Notes: generated by a model from the sequence alone, not told the origin. A stretch of DNA of 64,000 nucleotides from Lunularia cruciata (GCA_948567375.1 OX419758.1:16001001-16065000), one strand, 5' to 3'. Shown: positions 26,346 through 37,990, numbered from the stretch's first letter. Translations and numbers: made by a program.

Positions 26346-27114
26346 CTTATATGATCTACTGACTGCTGCCCTCAGTGTTCAATGCACAAACAACTTTCTG
26401 GTGAATATTCCGATTGCTTTCACATTTTCATGTCAACGATGAGTATTCTGATTGCTTTTGAATGTTCATTTAGCGGCTTTTTTTTCTGAATAACATTGTC
26501 ATGATGTCTATATCTTTTATTTTAACAAGATTTTAAAGTTAACAGATGCTACAACTAGATTTGTTATATTTATGATGTGCTTACAAGGTTAGAAGATGGA
26601 TACGAGAAATAGTTAGTAGCACCTTATGTTTTATGAGCAATAAATGTATATAGTTTTATATGAGTTAATCAACTATTACCGTTATACTTGTTTCTTCTAT
26701 GTGTGTTAAGTCCAATACGATCACGCATCTTAAAATGTACACAAATTTGTTTTAACCCGAACTCATCCCTTGGACCTAATTGGATTTAAACCAAAAAATC
26801 AAAGAAACTAAATACACATTTCACCATGAAACTCTTTTAATCTACAAAACGAAAATCGCAACTTGTGTTTGATTTGGTTTCTCTAGACAAGAGACAAATT
26901 CTCTTGAAAAGATATGCATAATTTCTAAATTAATAGTTTAGATAATAAAGAATTTTCTTCTTTCTAAATCGAACACCTAATATGCATGTACTTTTGTATT
27001 TAACGTTCTGACTTGTATTGTTAAAATATTAATTAAGTATAACATCAATCTATATAATACTTCAAGTAGAGGATAATGATCTTGCTAGAAGTTTTTATTT
27101 TATATAAGTATCAG

Positions 27115-27443
27115 GGAGTGTGTGAGAGCTTATCATGTTATGCGTCAAGGTTATCACTTTCATTCTCATACTTTGTAGCATATTTTAGACAGCGTGTGTT
27201 CATTGCTCTACAAAGTGTAATGGCTATTGCAATCCATAGGAGAGCAATCAAGTGATATTTTTTCGGATGTTCCAATTGTGTGTAGATTGTACGACTTGTA
27301 TAGCCCGGATATCTTAGGTCCGGTAGGGCAGATTTCTCATATAGACTCTATTGGGGCTTAGCCCCATGTTACCTTTTTTGTCTCTCCCTTGCACGGCTTG
27401 ATGTGGTCGTCCCATCCTTTGTTTTTCCTACGTGGTCGCCTTT
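27115..27443 (+). repeat. R1 dispersed repeat, longest copy
   Basis: The copy contains the 5' block GAGAGCTTATCATGTTA, CACTTTCATTCTCATA, CGGATATCTTAGGTCCGGTA, the GGGGCTTAGCCCC palindrome (27353-27365), the core and the terminus CTACGTGGTCGCC. It matches 13505-13899 in its left half and 19363-19463 in its right half, which defines a unit of at least 330 bp. No flanking duplication is obvious. Confidence 0.65.
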
Positions 27444-28766
27444 CATTCCTATAAGTATCAATGATTGACAAGTTGAACTATTTGTACATCATAAATTGTT
27501 ATAAAATCTTAAAGTAAATGTCGTGGGAGAAAGATTAGTGGTAGTAGAGAGCACCTTGCAAAATTAGCAAGGGAGGTCGCACACAAAATAAAGAAGTAGA
27601 AAGCAAAGAAAACTAAAATAGGAAGTTTGAGAAAGAGCTCAATAGAAACCTTTGATACTCCATTATCTCTCATGGAAACAAGCTTTCTTTAACATTATAT
27701 GATTCAGAAGTATGAATACCTTCTTGATTATGCACCATAATATAATACCAAAGTCACAAAGGAAAACATAGAAAATTTTTGGTGTTTGATGTCATTATAA
27801 GGTTATCTTGTTTTGATCCTTCACCCAAGTGCAAGAGAAACAAGCTTACTTGCAAGAACACACACTCTTTCTTTATAAGGACTTTCTAAACAAGCACAAG
27901 ACAGCTCAACTGCAATAATTACAGTGAACAGTACTTATGGTAGTGAATATACTAAATGGATTACACATAAAATTGAATTGAACAACTTATCCAAAGAACA
28001 CACTAATTACTAATTGGAAGGAAGTGAGAGAAAAATATTTAAGGAGACAAAGGAGTTAAAACTATCATAAGAAAGAAGCATGAGAGATCTAAAGACAGGT
28101 GACAGACCTAAAGACAAAAGAACAAAGAACTAAAGATGAAAGGTGAGAAAGAAATGAACTAAATTTTTTTTTTCAGGATCTAAATGTATTTTTGGTTTCT
28201 AAAATAAAGGAATGGTTGATTTTAGACCTCAATTGAGAACTAAGGAAGGTAGGATACCCAACTTACCTACAAGTTGTCACAAGTGATTTTGCATACAAGG
28301 CATACAATCAAGTGTATATGGATATGGATAGCTCAAGTGTTTTATATCCGTTCATTTATCCAATACTTGAGGTATGGTTGCCTTTAAAAGAGATTAACTT
28401 AGAGATTTTTTTAAAGTATACATAAGAGAACTATAACAAAAAAATGAAAAAATATACAATTGAAATTTTAAGATATGAAGAAAACTTAGCTTGTGATGAA
28501 TCCTAGCTATTGTAACATATGGTTGAATACTGAATGCTTTTGTTGCTCTTGATTAAATGGTCTTGCAAGAAATTGAGTTCCGTACTTGAATATATTTAAG
28601 CAGCTAATATCTTAATTTCAAATTTTTACTGGATTAATTGAAAGGATAGAAATCTAATACCTTACCAAGTTGCTTTTAGTAAGCTATTATGTAAAAAAAG
28701 AGGAAGTCCAAACAGAGTTGATCTTTAATATATTATGACATAGTATGTTCACAATAATTCTTCTTG

Positions 28767-28821
28767 TGCATTTGGTTTCTATTTGAGATCAAGAAAACAT
28801 CTCAAATAGAAACCAAATGCA
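28767..28821. repeat. Perfect inverted repeat, 23-bp arms, 9-nt loop
   Basis: Arms 28767-28789 and 28799-28821 are exact reverse complements around CAAGAAAAC. Pairing continues imperfectly outward for about 10 bp. The size fits a small-RNA foldback or a short MITE. No target-site duplication is evident. Confidence 0.85.
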
Positions 28822-29056
28822 TGAGAATCACAAGAAACATACTGAAAAAACTAAAATTTCTACTTATGACAAGAGAAAATATAAATATAAAAAGTTACTC
28901 AAGATAAGTTTTTGGGTCTTCTTCAATAGTCAAAGATGTTTTAAGTTGCTGATAGATAGCTTGCTAAGGAAAACTTCATCAATCATTCATTACAAGCTTT
29001 ATATCTACTACCTCTCTTCTCTTCATAGTTCTCATATTCAAGATTACTAGCTTAGT

Positions 29057-29242
29057 TTATTGTAACCTTTATTACAAATATTGAAGATAGTCCAAGTACA
29101 ATATTCATCTTTGAGTAAAATCAAGAAACTAAATTAGGTTTCAAGATTAAAAGATTATTTTATTGTAACCTTTATTACAAAGATTGAAGATAGTCCAAGT
29201 ATTATATTCATCATTGAGTAAAATCAAGAAACTAAATTAGGT
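29057..29242 (+). repeat. Tandem duplication, 84-bp units about 103 bp apart
   Basis: The units 29057-29140 and 29159-29242 share TTGTAACCTTTATTACAAA, TTGAAGATAGTCCAAGTA and AAATCAAGAAACTAAATTAG, with only a few substitutions. They are separated by an 18-bp AT-rich linker. Confidence 0.8.
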
Positions 29243-30942
29243 GAGTGTCTATTCAAGTTAACAGGAAGAGACTGTAAGAAAAGTATTATTGGAAGGCTTT
29301 ATGTAATAATGACCACTTATGTGAATTAATTTACTATGACTCAATAAAATTTTTTCCGAAGAATAAGTCCTTTATGAGAATGCTTGGAATTAGACAATCT
29401 CTCGGTTTGGAAGAACTCAACATGCATATGTAGAGCAATCCGAAACTTTGATTCTCCCAACAATGACTATTGCTGATTTGAAACTGACTGCTAATATTAA
29501 CTAGAAGAACGCATTTTGATGAAGAAGTATAAAATGTAGAAAGGTCTCTATTTAAATTTGATTTAAAATTTTTAAAATTATAATGAATAAATATACCCAT
29601 TCATTTTATGAAATAGAAAATATTCTATTTTTTGGTTTAATCATGAGGTTTGCTTTGTCCAACATGCGACTATCAATACAACAACAAGTATATCTATACA
29701 TGAGTTATTAACAAAAGAGATAAACATTCCAAGAGTAAGATTTTTATTTTATTGTACTGAATCCATTTGTCTTGATATTTTTTGAAATACTGATATATAC
29801 GCATCTTTTATATCATTTACATTCTCTGCGTTTGCCTAGCTAGTTTCACGAAGTTTTATCTATAATAGTAAGATATTTGCATGCGAAAACTGGGGTTGCA
29901 GTTCACGAATCAACTAAGGTGTCTCATCATGACTTTGTAACTCAGTTTTTTTTTTCCCTTTTTGCGGTTTAGAGTATATTTCGTTGCTCAAATGAGGTCG
30001 CTATCATGATGATCAACTATTCATAGTTACCACATCCTTTAGAAACTGATTTGGATCCAAAGGGAGTACTTCTAATTCTGAAAGCTAACTGCTATGCATA
30101 GAGTACACTTTTAGGTGAAGTGAGCTTAATTAATGAGCTTAATAGTTACTATAGCTTTAGTTTCAACACATACTCTTTTCACATTAACTTCAGAAAGTAA
30201 TTGGGTTTTTACTCAAAAGTTGAGTCCTCTAATCTGGTAAAGTGATGTGGTATATAACTCAGTAACTCATGATCAGTATCAAAATGACTCTACTATAGCT
30301 AGTACCGCAGTATTGAGCATACCATGGTTAGTGAATCTTAAGTATAATTATATATTTTTTCTGTTGTTCATGAACAAAAGTAAATAGAAAATGCCGAATA
30401 ATGATTTGAATACATCTACCTCATTGCTGTGAAGCCAATCGCTTGATATACAATTTAACAATTTCTTACAGGAACTCCTGCTTTTAATGGAAGGCTGAAA
30501 ATCAAACCTGTATAGAAATATTATTCTTCCAACAAATCAACTTTACCATGATCATATGGTGTAGAGCTAACTCGTTAAATTTTGAAGTTTTGCAAGATTC
30601 TTTGTGATCACGTTCTTCCACCTAAGGTAAAGAGTGCCTCTACGTAAATCCATGATTCACATTATTAAATGATCATTTGGAATAAACGGTTTTGGTTTAT
30701 ATCCATGGGGAGATGCTTCTTTAAAAAGGAAATTTAGTAAATATGGGAAAGGTATGTTTAGTACCTTCATTTATTTATTTATTTTATTCTAAAAAATTAA
30801 AATTAGAGTTTAAAGAAAGAAACAGAAAATAAAACTTACTCTTCCAAAGGCACTCATGTTACATCACAAACCTAGGTGCCTTGAACACATTATATTTTTG
30901 CTTAGAAAAACAAAGTTAGTGTTAAGAGTTAACTCAGGTCTT

Positions 30943-31000
30943 GAGTAACTCGAGTTACTCTGAGTGTGGTCAGTTAGTCTAGGGCTGGATTACTATATAA
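30943..31000 (+). promoter_or_regulatory. Palindrome followed by a TATA-like motif
   Basis: GAGTAACTCGAGTTACTC (30943-30960) is a perfect 18-bp palindrome. A TATATAAGAGA motif follows about 30 bp downstream. Family-F LTRs in this window also place an AGTAACTTGAGTTACT palindrome upstream of a TATATAAA motif, so this may be a distant LTR promoter remnant. Confidence 0.3.
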
Positions 31001-31260
31001 GAGAGTTAGTAGAAGCTTTCCGTGATACATTAGTCTTATCATCAGTAAAGCTACTGGTGTGTTCTCATGGATGTAGCCTCAATGAGGTGAACGTCAAATT
31101 TTCTGATGTAGACCATGGTGCATGCATTTCCTTTGTATTTACTGAATTGGACCTTCAAATAGTATCAAGTGAATTGGTTGACAATGTGCAATGTTGTAGG
31201 ATTCCGCCCGCTGTTGAAATCAATACAAAAAAAATCCATTTTTGTTCAGAATATCTTTGC

Positions 31261-31406
31261 AATACTGGTTGTCACGGATGAAATTTGTGAGGTTGTAATA
31301 CTGGTTGTCAAAGATGAAATTTGTGAGGTTGTAATACTGGTTGTCAAAGATGAAAAATTTGTGAGGTTGTAATACTGGTTGTCAAAGACAAAATTTGAGA
31401 GGTCAT
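31261..31406 (+). repeat. 36-bp tandem repeat, four units
   Basis: Units at 31261, 31297, 31333 (38 bp) and 31371 begin AATACTGGTTGTCA and continue AAATTTGTGAGGTTGT. The first three are nearly identical and the fourth is degenerate. A 36-bp period keeps frame, and a plus-strand open frame reads EICEVVILVVKD repeatedly, but no gene context supports translation. Confidence 0.85.
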
Positions 31407-33669
31407 TGGCCAAGATGGTGTTGCTATTGAGAAAATTGGCATTGTTTGTTGGGCATTGATTTCTTGACTGATTAGCCATCAAAGGTGGCAAAGGCTACGG
31501 TCATTGAGGACCTAAAAGAGAGGAAGAGGAGATTCTATTATTCTCACCTAGGATGTTGAAAGTAGAGTGGGCATCAAAGATCTTGATCTTAGGCAATCAA
31601 TGACACTAGGTTGGGAATTGATTGCCTAAGCGGTTGAAGTAGAGAGCAATACAAAAGGTCAAGGAAGTGGAAGCGGAGTTTGCATGATTGAGATCCAAGA
31701 AGGAAGCTTGAAAGTTGTTGAGGAAGAAAGATTCAATAAGAACTTGGCTATTGGAATACATTTATTGTCATCCAATGCATCAAGAATTTCAACATCAAGG
31801 ACACCTTCCTTCAATGACGACTGCTCAAACTCATGAGTTGAATTTGATACCACTCTTTGTTGCAAGGTCATAGAGGCATTGATCAGGAATACTTGGTTTC
31901 TTAACAAGATCATGCTTTGTAGGAGCATTCGACTTGTTCATGATGTAGGAAAGGCAATACATGAAAGTTAGCACACTTGGACAGTTGGCAATAACTAGTT
32001 GAACCCCAAGTATGATGACTAGGCACAGTGCTGCAAAGTTGACACACATCATAGCCATACTCTATGCATGTGGACACAACTATTGATGTTCAACAAAAAG
32101 TTGAGAAGGTGCAAGTTTAGAGTTAGCTTCTGATGGACCTAAGATGTTTTTGGTTTAGCTTCTTTGTTATCATCGTCAAAATCCTCTTTGCCTTCATGAA
32201 TCCTCTTCTCAAACTCATCTCCATACTCTAATTCCTTGTACAACCGTAGATTGTCTTCACTAACATAACCTTCACCCACCTATATGAGTGAAAATTTGTG
32301 TAGGAGCTTACGAGTCATCATCAGCTTTTGGTTCTAGGTACATTGGCATAAATGTTGCATAATTCTTCTTATCAATAAATTTTTTCCACATAGCTAGGTA
32401 GGGCAAGCTTTCTTCCTTCTTCCTTCAAGATCCTCATGCAAAAGTCTTTGATAGGCACAACTCTAAACTAAATTCAATTAGGTGCATGTTATAGTACCTA
32501 AAGGTTTTGGTGCACATGTTTTTGCTTTGGTGTTGTGAATTTTGGAGTCAAAGAAGTTTTGGTTGGTGATGTAGAGCTGGATAAGGCTGAGACAATGTGC
32601 AATTTGGTTTGACAAGTAGATTTAGGAGCTCAAATAATTTAGATGTGCTTGATGTCTGTTCAGCAAGAAATGTAGTAATATGTAGACATGTAGGTGGGAG
32701 TTTTGTAAGAGCTTAATCTGTAACAATTATCACAGTTGGTAATTTTGTCCTCTACCTGGAGTAGAGTTTCTATATTTCCCATTGACCAATCTGCACTCTA
32801 TTTGCAAGCATCTTTGGGATGAATGTTTGTGTGCATCTCGAGATAGAGAAGAGAGATGGTGATGGATCTTTAACTTTTACCAAGTGGTAGCAACCATAAA
32901 CTATAACAAACCTCCTTGGGAGAGGTGAGGGTGCAAATCCACTGTTCCTCTGCCAAGCATGCTCTTGAGTTTGGACAGATTTGTTGATTCTGTTCATGTT
33001 ACATGTAGGTTTACTACATGTTTACATGTAACCAAATAGATTTCACAATGGTCAGTCTAGTAGGATTGGAAAGGATGTCATTTTCCCTAATCAGTAATAG
33101 AGTACCAAGGCTGAGCCACCGAGAGGCAAAACTCCATTATATAATGTACAAGAGCTGAGTTGGTTTGTCCTTAACCCAATAAAAGCAAGTTCCAAAGTTC
33201 CAAAAATAAAACTTGAAGCTATTGGTCTGAGGTCTTGAAATTAGTTTGAAATCAATTGGTTTAACATGACTCAAAATTGTAATTTAGTGCAAAATATCAC
33301 GGACCTCATTGCCAGCCAGTTGGAAAACTAGGATTAAAATGTCAAGCCATATTGGTTTTGTTGGTTTCAATTGAGCTTTGAAAGCATGCTAACTCCAAGA
33401 TAAGTTGAGCTTTACTTTCAAAAGCTACTTATAGAAGGGAGCCTCTTCTTGAGCAAGTCTCTTCATGACTACTTTCATGAATTTAGGAAAGACCTTGTAA
33501 GGTACTGAAGTGTAAGTCAGGTCAAAAGTGTGAACACAAAGTCCACCTTCAAAATATCCTAAATTGTTGAGGCAAGTGTTTATGCGTAGGATGTGACTGA
33601 AACTTCTTTGCAACATAGTTACTTGAGCTGCCCATTCCCATATAGATTGCATCATCTGTAAGGAAAATT
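31407..33669. other. Intergenic or decayed repeat, no gene recognised
   Basis: Minus-strand open frames of 75-89 codons (31659-32058, 32770-32997, 33425-33655) show no family I recognise. The stretch directly precedes the copia gag remnant, so it may include that element's lost 5' LTR and leader. I could not find a matching LTR. Confidence 0.4.
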
Positions 33670-33689
33670 TTGGAGGCCCAAGTTTGGAG

Positions 33690-34403
33690 GTGAGAGTTTG
33701 GAGATGGTGGTCATGAAGAGTGGAGTTGCCAAATTTGACATTTCCAAGTAAGATGGATGCTCTTATTATCTCCTATGGGAGTGTAAGGTGAAAGGCATGC
33801 TCAAGGCTAATGGTTTTGGGAAATTGTTGAGACCCAAGACCAATTTGATGTTAGAGGATGATTGGAATAACATGCAAGAGATAGTTGTACACACTATGTT
33901 TTACATCCACAACCATATATCATAAAGCAATTGGGTGAGTACAAGGACTACATTACTCTTTTTGATGAGCTACAACAAAAGTACCAACAAAAAGAGCTGT
34001 TAAATTGTCTCTACATATCCTTGAAGCTATGAGCTTCAAGATGAAGGAAAAAAGGACCAAGATACAAGATCATATTGACGCCTTCAATGATCTTGTTGTG
34101 GACTTGCAAACTCTTGGAGAGGACTTGAGTGATGAGAGAAAGACTCTCCACCTATTGAGTTATCTTTCTATGTCATACCAGTCCTTGTCATGAGTGTTAC
34201 TACATTGTGATTGGAAGACCATCATCTATAATGAGACGGTGAGTGCTCTATTAAGAGATGATCTTCAACAAAAGATGATGTTACCTTCTCAACCCTTGAC
34301 TCCTTTAGGAACAATGTTGAACGTGAATTATGGAAGGAATCAAAGCTGATAGATGGTGAGGAGCAGAGATCAAAGACTAGATCTTGGTCTAGGGAGAGAT
34401 CCA
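33690..34403 (+). pseudogene. Copia Gag remnant
   Basis: The reading shows KFDISK, then KVKGMLKANG, and a better preserved segment near 34005-34190 (KTLHLLSYLSMSYQSL preceded by DHIDAFNDLVVDL). This is the usual order of the UBN2-type Gag of plant copia elements. Several stops and a frameshift interrupt it. It ends at the target site of the solo family-F LTR. Confidence 0.7.
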
Positions 34404-34408
34404 AGACC

Positions 34409-34940
34409 ATAAGTCATGTAACACATATCTATGTATGTATGTGTCATTATGATATTTGGTTTGGTATTATAAGTACTTGAGATATATTATTTATATAGAG
34501 ATAAAGGATGGTTCCACATAAGTTATGATCACCTAAAGTTATCCATAGCTAAGATAGAGGGGACCTTACTTTAGAGGAAGTGGAAAAGATGAGCACCACT
34601 ATTTTTGATTCTAGTGTGTTGACTTGGTATTATTCCTAGGTGTTTGACTTTGAGGAAAGAGTTGAGAACTCTTGGACCCACAAGCCTTTTTGTTTTGGAT
34701 TCTTCTATAGTCCAAGGATATCATGTGTGAAGGAATCCTTGAGTTAGTGGTCGGGTCAAGATAAGACCACATGCTTAGGAGAATGTTCCCATGAGCATGA
34801 ATATTCCTTTAGCTTTTTAACTTTATTTGACTTTTTGCCTAGTAACTTGAGTTACTCTAGTAATTAGTAACTTTGGTGTGTAACTATTTCACAAGTATAT
34901 AAAATAGGGGTGAGGAGGTACTCATCATCCTTGCATTTGA

Positions 34941-35005
<65 letters not shown>

Positions 35006-35164
35006 TCTCACTCATTGAGTTCTCTAGTGAGCAATGGTTTGAGTCTTGGAGCATTAACCTTAGAGGAGTATGATAGACTTGGGATTATTTGCACTCTTAG
35101 TCCATGGTGCGCTACCATAATAGCCATCATAGGTTCATCATGAGTGAGAGATAGACTTGCTCAT
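34409..35164 (+). mobile_element. Solo LTR of family F
   Basis: The LTR is flanked by an AGACC duplication (34404-34408 and 35165-35169). Excising it restores the copia frame (RSKT-MLCWKCGKAGH). It shares sequence with 35459-36154, 54912-55517 and 59763-60441. Near its middle it has AGTAACTTGAGTTACT and a TATATAAAAT motif, a plausible promoter. A long TA microsatellite in this copy makes it longer than the others. Confidence 0.8.
34944..35001 (+). repeat. (TA)n microsatellite, about 29 repeats
   Basis: An uninterrupted TA dinucleotide run sits inside the solo LTR, where other family members have only ATCTATCTCTCTC-like sequence. It expanded after insertion. It is likely variable and assembly-sensitive. 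Confidence 0.95.
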
Positions 35165-35169
35165 AGACC

Positions 35170-35453
35170 ATGCTCTGTTGGAAGTGTGGCAAAGCTGGAC
35201 ACCTCAAGAGACATTGTCATGACAAAGCAATTGAGCCTTCTTCAACAAATGTGGCAAAAGACAACAAGGAAGAAGAAGAAGACCTACTTGATGACAACTA
35301 TGCTCTATGATGCCAATGGCATGCCCTTTGCACTTCATTTCAACAAAAGTGAGATGAATGGATTCTAGATTGTGCTTGTTCATACCACATGTGTTACAAA
35401 AGAGCGTTCTTTAGTTCTTACTTGATATCAAATGGTTCAATTTTGATAGGAAA
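35170..35453 (+). pseudogene. Copia zinc knuckle and protease remnant
   Basis: CWKCGKAGHLKRHC is an intact CCHC knuckle. After an acidic linker, the WILD-ACSYHMC segment is the copia protease active-site region, with Ser changed to Cys in the expected D-S-A-C. SNGSILIGND follows and is cut by the family-F element. The frame resumes at 55522. Confidence 0.8.
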
Positions 35454-35458
35454 TGATC

Positions 35459-36154
35459 TATAATAGTCATTTTTGCATATGTGTGGTATTGTGATATTTA
35501 GCTTGGTATTACAAATAATTGAGAGATATTATTTATATAGAGATAAAGGATGGTTCTACATTATTCATGATTAGCTAAATTTATATCATAGCTAAGATAG
35601 TGGAGAGGGGACCTTACTTTAGAGGAAGTGGAAAAGATAAGCACCACTATTTTGGATTCTAGTATGTTGACTTGGTATTATTCCTAGGTGTTTGGCATTG
35701 AGGAAAGTGTTGAGAACTCTTGGGCATGCAAACCTTTTTTATTTTGGATTCTTCTATAGTCCAAGGATAGCCCATATGAAGGAATCCTTGATTTAGTGGT
35801 TGGGTCAAGATAAGATCATATGCTTAGTGGAATATGCCCATGTAGATGGATATTCCTTTATACTTTTTGACTTTACTTGACTCTTAGCCTAGTAACTTGA
35901 GTTACTATGATAAATAGTAACTTTAGTATGTAACTATTTCACAAGTATAAACAATGGGTGAGGAGGTACTCATCATCCTTTCATTTGCATCTATCTTTCT
36001 CTCATTGAGTTCTCTAGTGAGCAATGTCTTGAGTCTTGGAGTGTTAGCCTTGGAGGAGTATGATGAAGTTGGAGTTCCTTGCCTTCTTAGTCCATGGTGC
36101 ACAACCATAATAGCCATCAGAGGTTCATTTTCAGTGAGAAATAGGCTGGTTCAC
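35459..36154 (+). repeat. 5' LTR of the family-F element
   Basis: It starts TATAATAG after the target duplication and ends near GGTTCA. It aligns throughout with the solo LTR at 34409 and with the 3' LTR. It carries GTAACTTGAGTTACTATGAT and a TAT-AACAATGGG stretch at the promoter position. The end is accurate to a few bases. Confidence 0.7.
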
Positions 36155-36878
36155 ATTTTTGGTTCCATTGTCGAGACCTCTCTTGAAGGTAAGATAATGC
36201 TCTGAGTATAATTTTATATTAGACAGAAGGAGGCTATGAGAGCTCACTTGGAGAGAACTTTAAGGGAGGAGAGTGCTGAACTTTTTTTAGAGAACTTGGA
36301 CCCATTTTTATACCTTGTAGCTCATTATGATGTCTTTGAGGTGATTTTGTACATCTTGTACACTTGAGAGGATTTGGAGAGATTTTGTGAGGTGGATTGC
36401 AAATTTTAGGATTAAGGCAATTTTGGGTAAAACCTCAAGTTTGAGATCTGGACTTGAAAATTTTACATATGATAGCTTGGGTTATTAGTTAGTACACTTG
36501 AAATTATTGTGAGAGCTACTATGCGCATTGGGCTAGAATTTTTTAAAGTTGATAGGGTAAACTGCTGCCGCAATTGCATGCTCTCTAGAAAATTGTATAG
36601 AGTCTGCCATTTATTCATTTTATAGTGGATTAATGTGAATTTTTTTAAGAAAATTTATTGCATTGTATCCTACTTGCTGACATAAAAATTAGAGAGAGAT
36701 CATTCTTGAACACATGTTCTAAGATTTTAAAGTGAAGGGGGTGGTTTTCATACCAAATCTGAAATATGTGTGTTGAATAGAAAGGTGCATAGGCCAAATG
36801 GCTCAATGAAAAGATCTGAAATTTTGCAGGGAGTGACACCCTAGAGTTGTGATTAAATGAAAAAAATTTCAAAGGATT
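36155..36878 (+). other. Family-F leader, no coding signal
   Basis: Non-coding sequence lies between the F 5' LTR and the first coding remnant. No initiator-Met primer site follows the LTR, so priming in this family probably uses another tRNA. Nothing else was recognised. Confidence 0.4.
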
Positions 36879-37500
36879 GTGACATACCAGTTGAAAGATT
36901 TGAGTGACATTGTGAGGAGGGGTCAATTTTGCAAAGTTGAGATCTCATGCATGAGGAGTGTGAGAGCAACAAAAAGCATGTTTGAGTGTTTAGACTCATC
37001 TAGGGAAGATAAAAGGTCACCAAGAGTGGAAATTGAGCTTATGCAAGGTTCCTTATGGGTTTGAGGTGATTGTATGGGTGGATTTGAGGAAAAGAGAGTT
37101 TAGAATAGAATTTGAAGAGAGTGTTGAGAGGATCCACTTGGAGGAAAGAGTGAGTCTAAGTGTTTTTTATGTGGAGAGAAGGGACATAAGGCAAGTTCAT
37201 GTCCATTGGCTTTTGAGAGCAAGAGATTGAGGGAAAGGAGAGGCTTACTTGTTTTGGGTTTGCATGTTGGATCTTCTTCACCAAGATTGCAAGGAAGAAG
37301 ATCTAAGACCAAGGAGTTGTGTGAGGTTTATGGAATGGAAGGACTTCCAGAAGGACATGAATGTAGTGGAGTAAAAGCAATTTTGGAGACTTTGGTGAAG
37401 GATCTTGGAGAGAGTCTTAGTATAATAAAAAAATACTACCACCTTCATCAGCTAGTTCTCAAGATTAGTGATGGAGATAATCTTTCAACTTATAGATAAA
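36879..37500 (+). pseudogene. Zinc-knuckle protein remnant in the family-F element
   Basis: One frame gives FEVIVWVDLRKREFRIEFEE and, in another frame after a shift, CFLCGEKGHKASSCPLAFES, an intact CCHC knuckle near 37165. A charged helical tail follows (LVKDLGESLSIIKKY) and ends with a stop near 37499. The layout (beta-rich lead, knuckle, charged tail) resembles a Gag or a LINE ORF1-type RNA-binding protein. Stops and frameshifts rule out function. It may be a fragment of a different element lying inside F. Confidence 0.45.
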
Positions 37501-37551
37501 CTATCCATGAGAGTTTGATTAATATGCACTCTAGGATTTGATGTTCTATAA

Positions 37552-37977
37552 TGTAATAATATGGAGTTTAGCGATGAAGTTAGTCGGGCTCACGAAGTAG
37601 CACATAAGACAAATTAGCCTAGAATATTCCAGAAGTATCTAGAAAGCTTCTTGGGAAGCTTCTCGTTTAACTTAGCTTGCACCTTAAGTAAGTAGCTTCT
37701 AGAAGGAAGCTTCTAGAAGCTTCCAACTAGCTTAGCTTGCACGCTAAGTAGGCGGCTTCTAGAAGGAAGCTTCTTGAGAAGCTTCCTAGTTAACTTGGCT
37801 TGCACTCTAAGAAAGCGGCTTGAGGAAGCTTCTTGAGAAGCTTCTCAAGGATCTTGTATGCTACCTATAAATACCAAAGCCAAAGCTCATGCTAGGCATT
37901 CGGAGTTTTCCCTCATTCAAGTGTTCCAATGTGAGTTTCCATTCTCCTATTTCTCTCCTTGGATTCGGTCTTTTATA
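37552..37977 (+). repeat. ChrA 5' LTR
   Basis: Starts TGTAATAATATGG and ends TTTTATA, just before the primer site. It contains repeated AAGCTT and CTAGAA modules, a TATA box (37866-37873) and a short 5' untranslated stretch. It is 426 bp, against 427 bp for the 3' copy. The final TATA, where the 3' LTR has TACA, reflects a point change. Confidence 0.92.
37630..37873 (+). promoter_or_regulatory. Heat-shock-element array plus TATA box in the ChrA LTR
   Basis: GAAGCTTCTAGAAGCTTC (37706-37723) is a perfect four-unit heat-shock element, with alternating GAA and TTC spaced by two bases. It lies inside the 20-bp palindrome 37705-37724. Further GAAnnTTC or TTCnnGAA pairs occur across 37640-37850, the last about 16 bp upstream of TATAAATA (37866-37873). 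This is the layout of heat-shock promoters and of heat-activated LTRs such as ONSEN. The binding is inferred; the motif is seen. Confidence 0.65.
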
Positions 37978-37978
37978 T

Positions 37979-37990
37979 TGGTATCAGAGC
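37979..37990 (+). other. ChrA primer-binding site (initiator tRNA-Met)
   Basis: TGGTATCAGAGC begins one base after the LTR end. It is the standard complement of the 3' end of plant initiator tRNA-Met and fixes both the LTR boundary and the orientation. Confidence 0.95.

Larger units (their letters stand above)
27444..31260. other. AT-rich intergenic stretch, no gene recognised
   Basis: Only short open frames without domains are present. A perfect hairpin, a tandem duplication and a palindrome followed by a TATA-like motif are listed separately. A leftover of old LTR retrotransposons is plausible near 30900, but no coding remains are visible. Confidence 0.5.

Noticed and set aside
31261-31406. 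CRISPR-like array
   Set aside because: The units are contiguous 36-bp repeats without spacers, in plant nuclear DNA.
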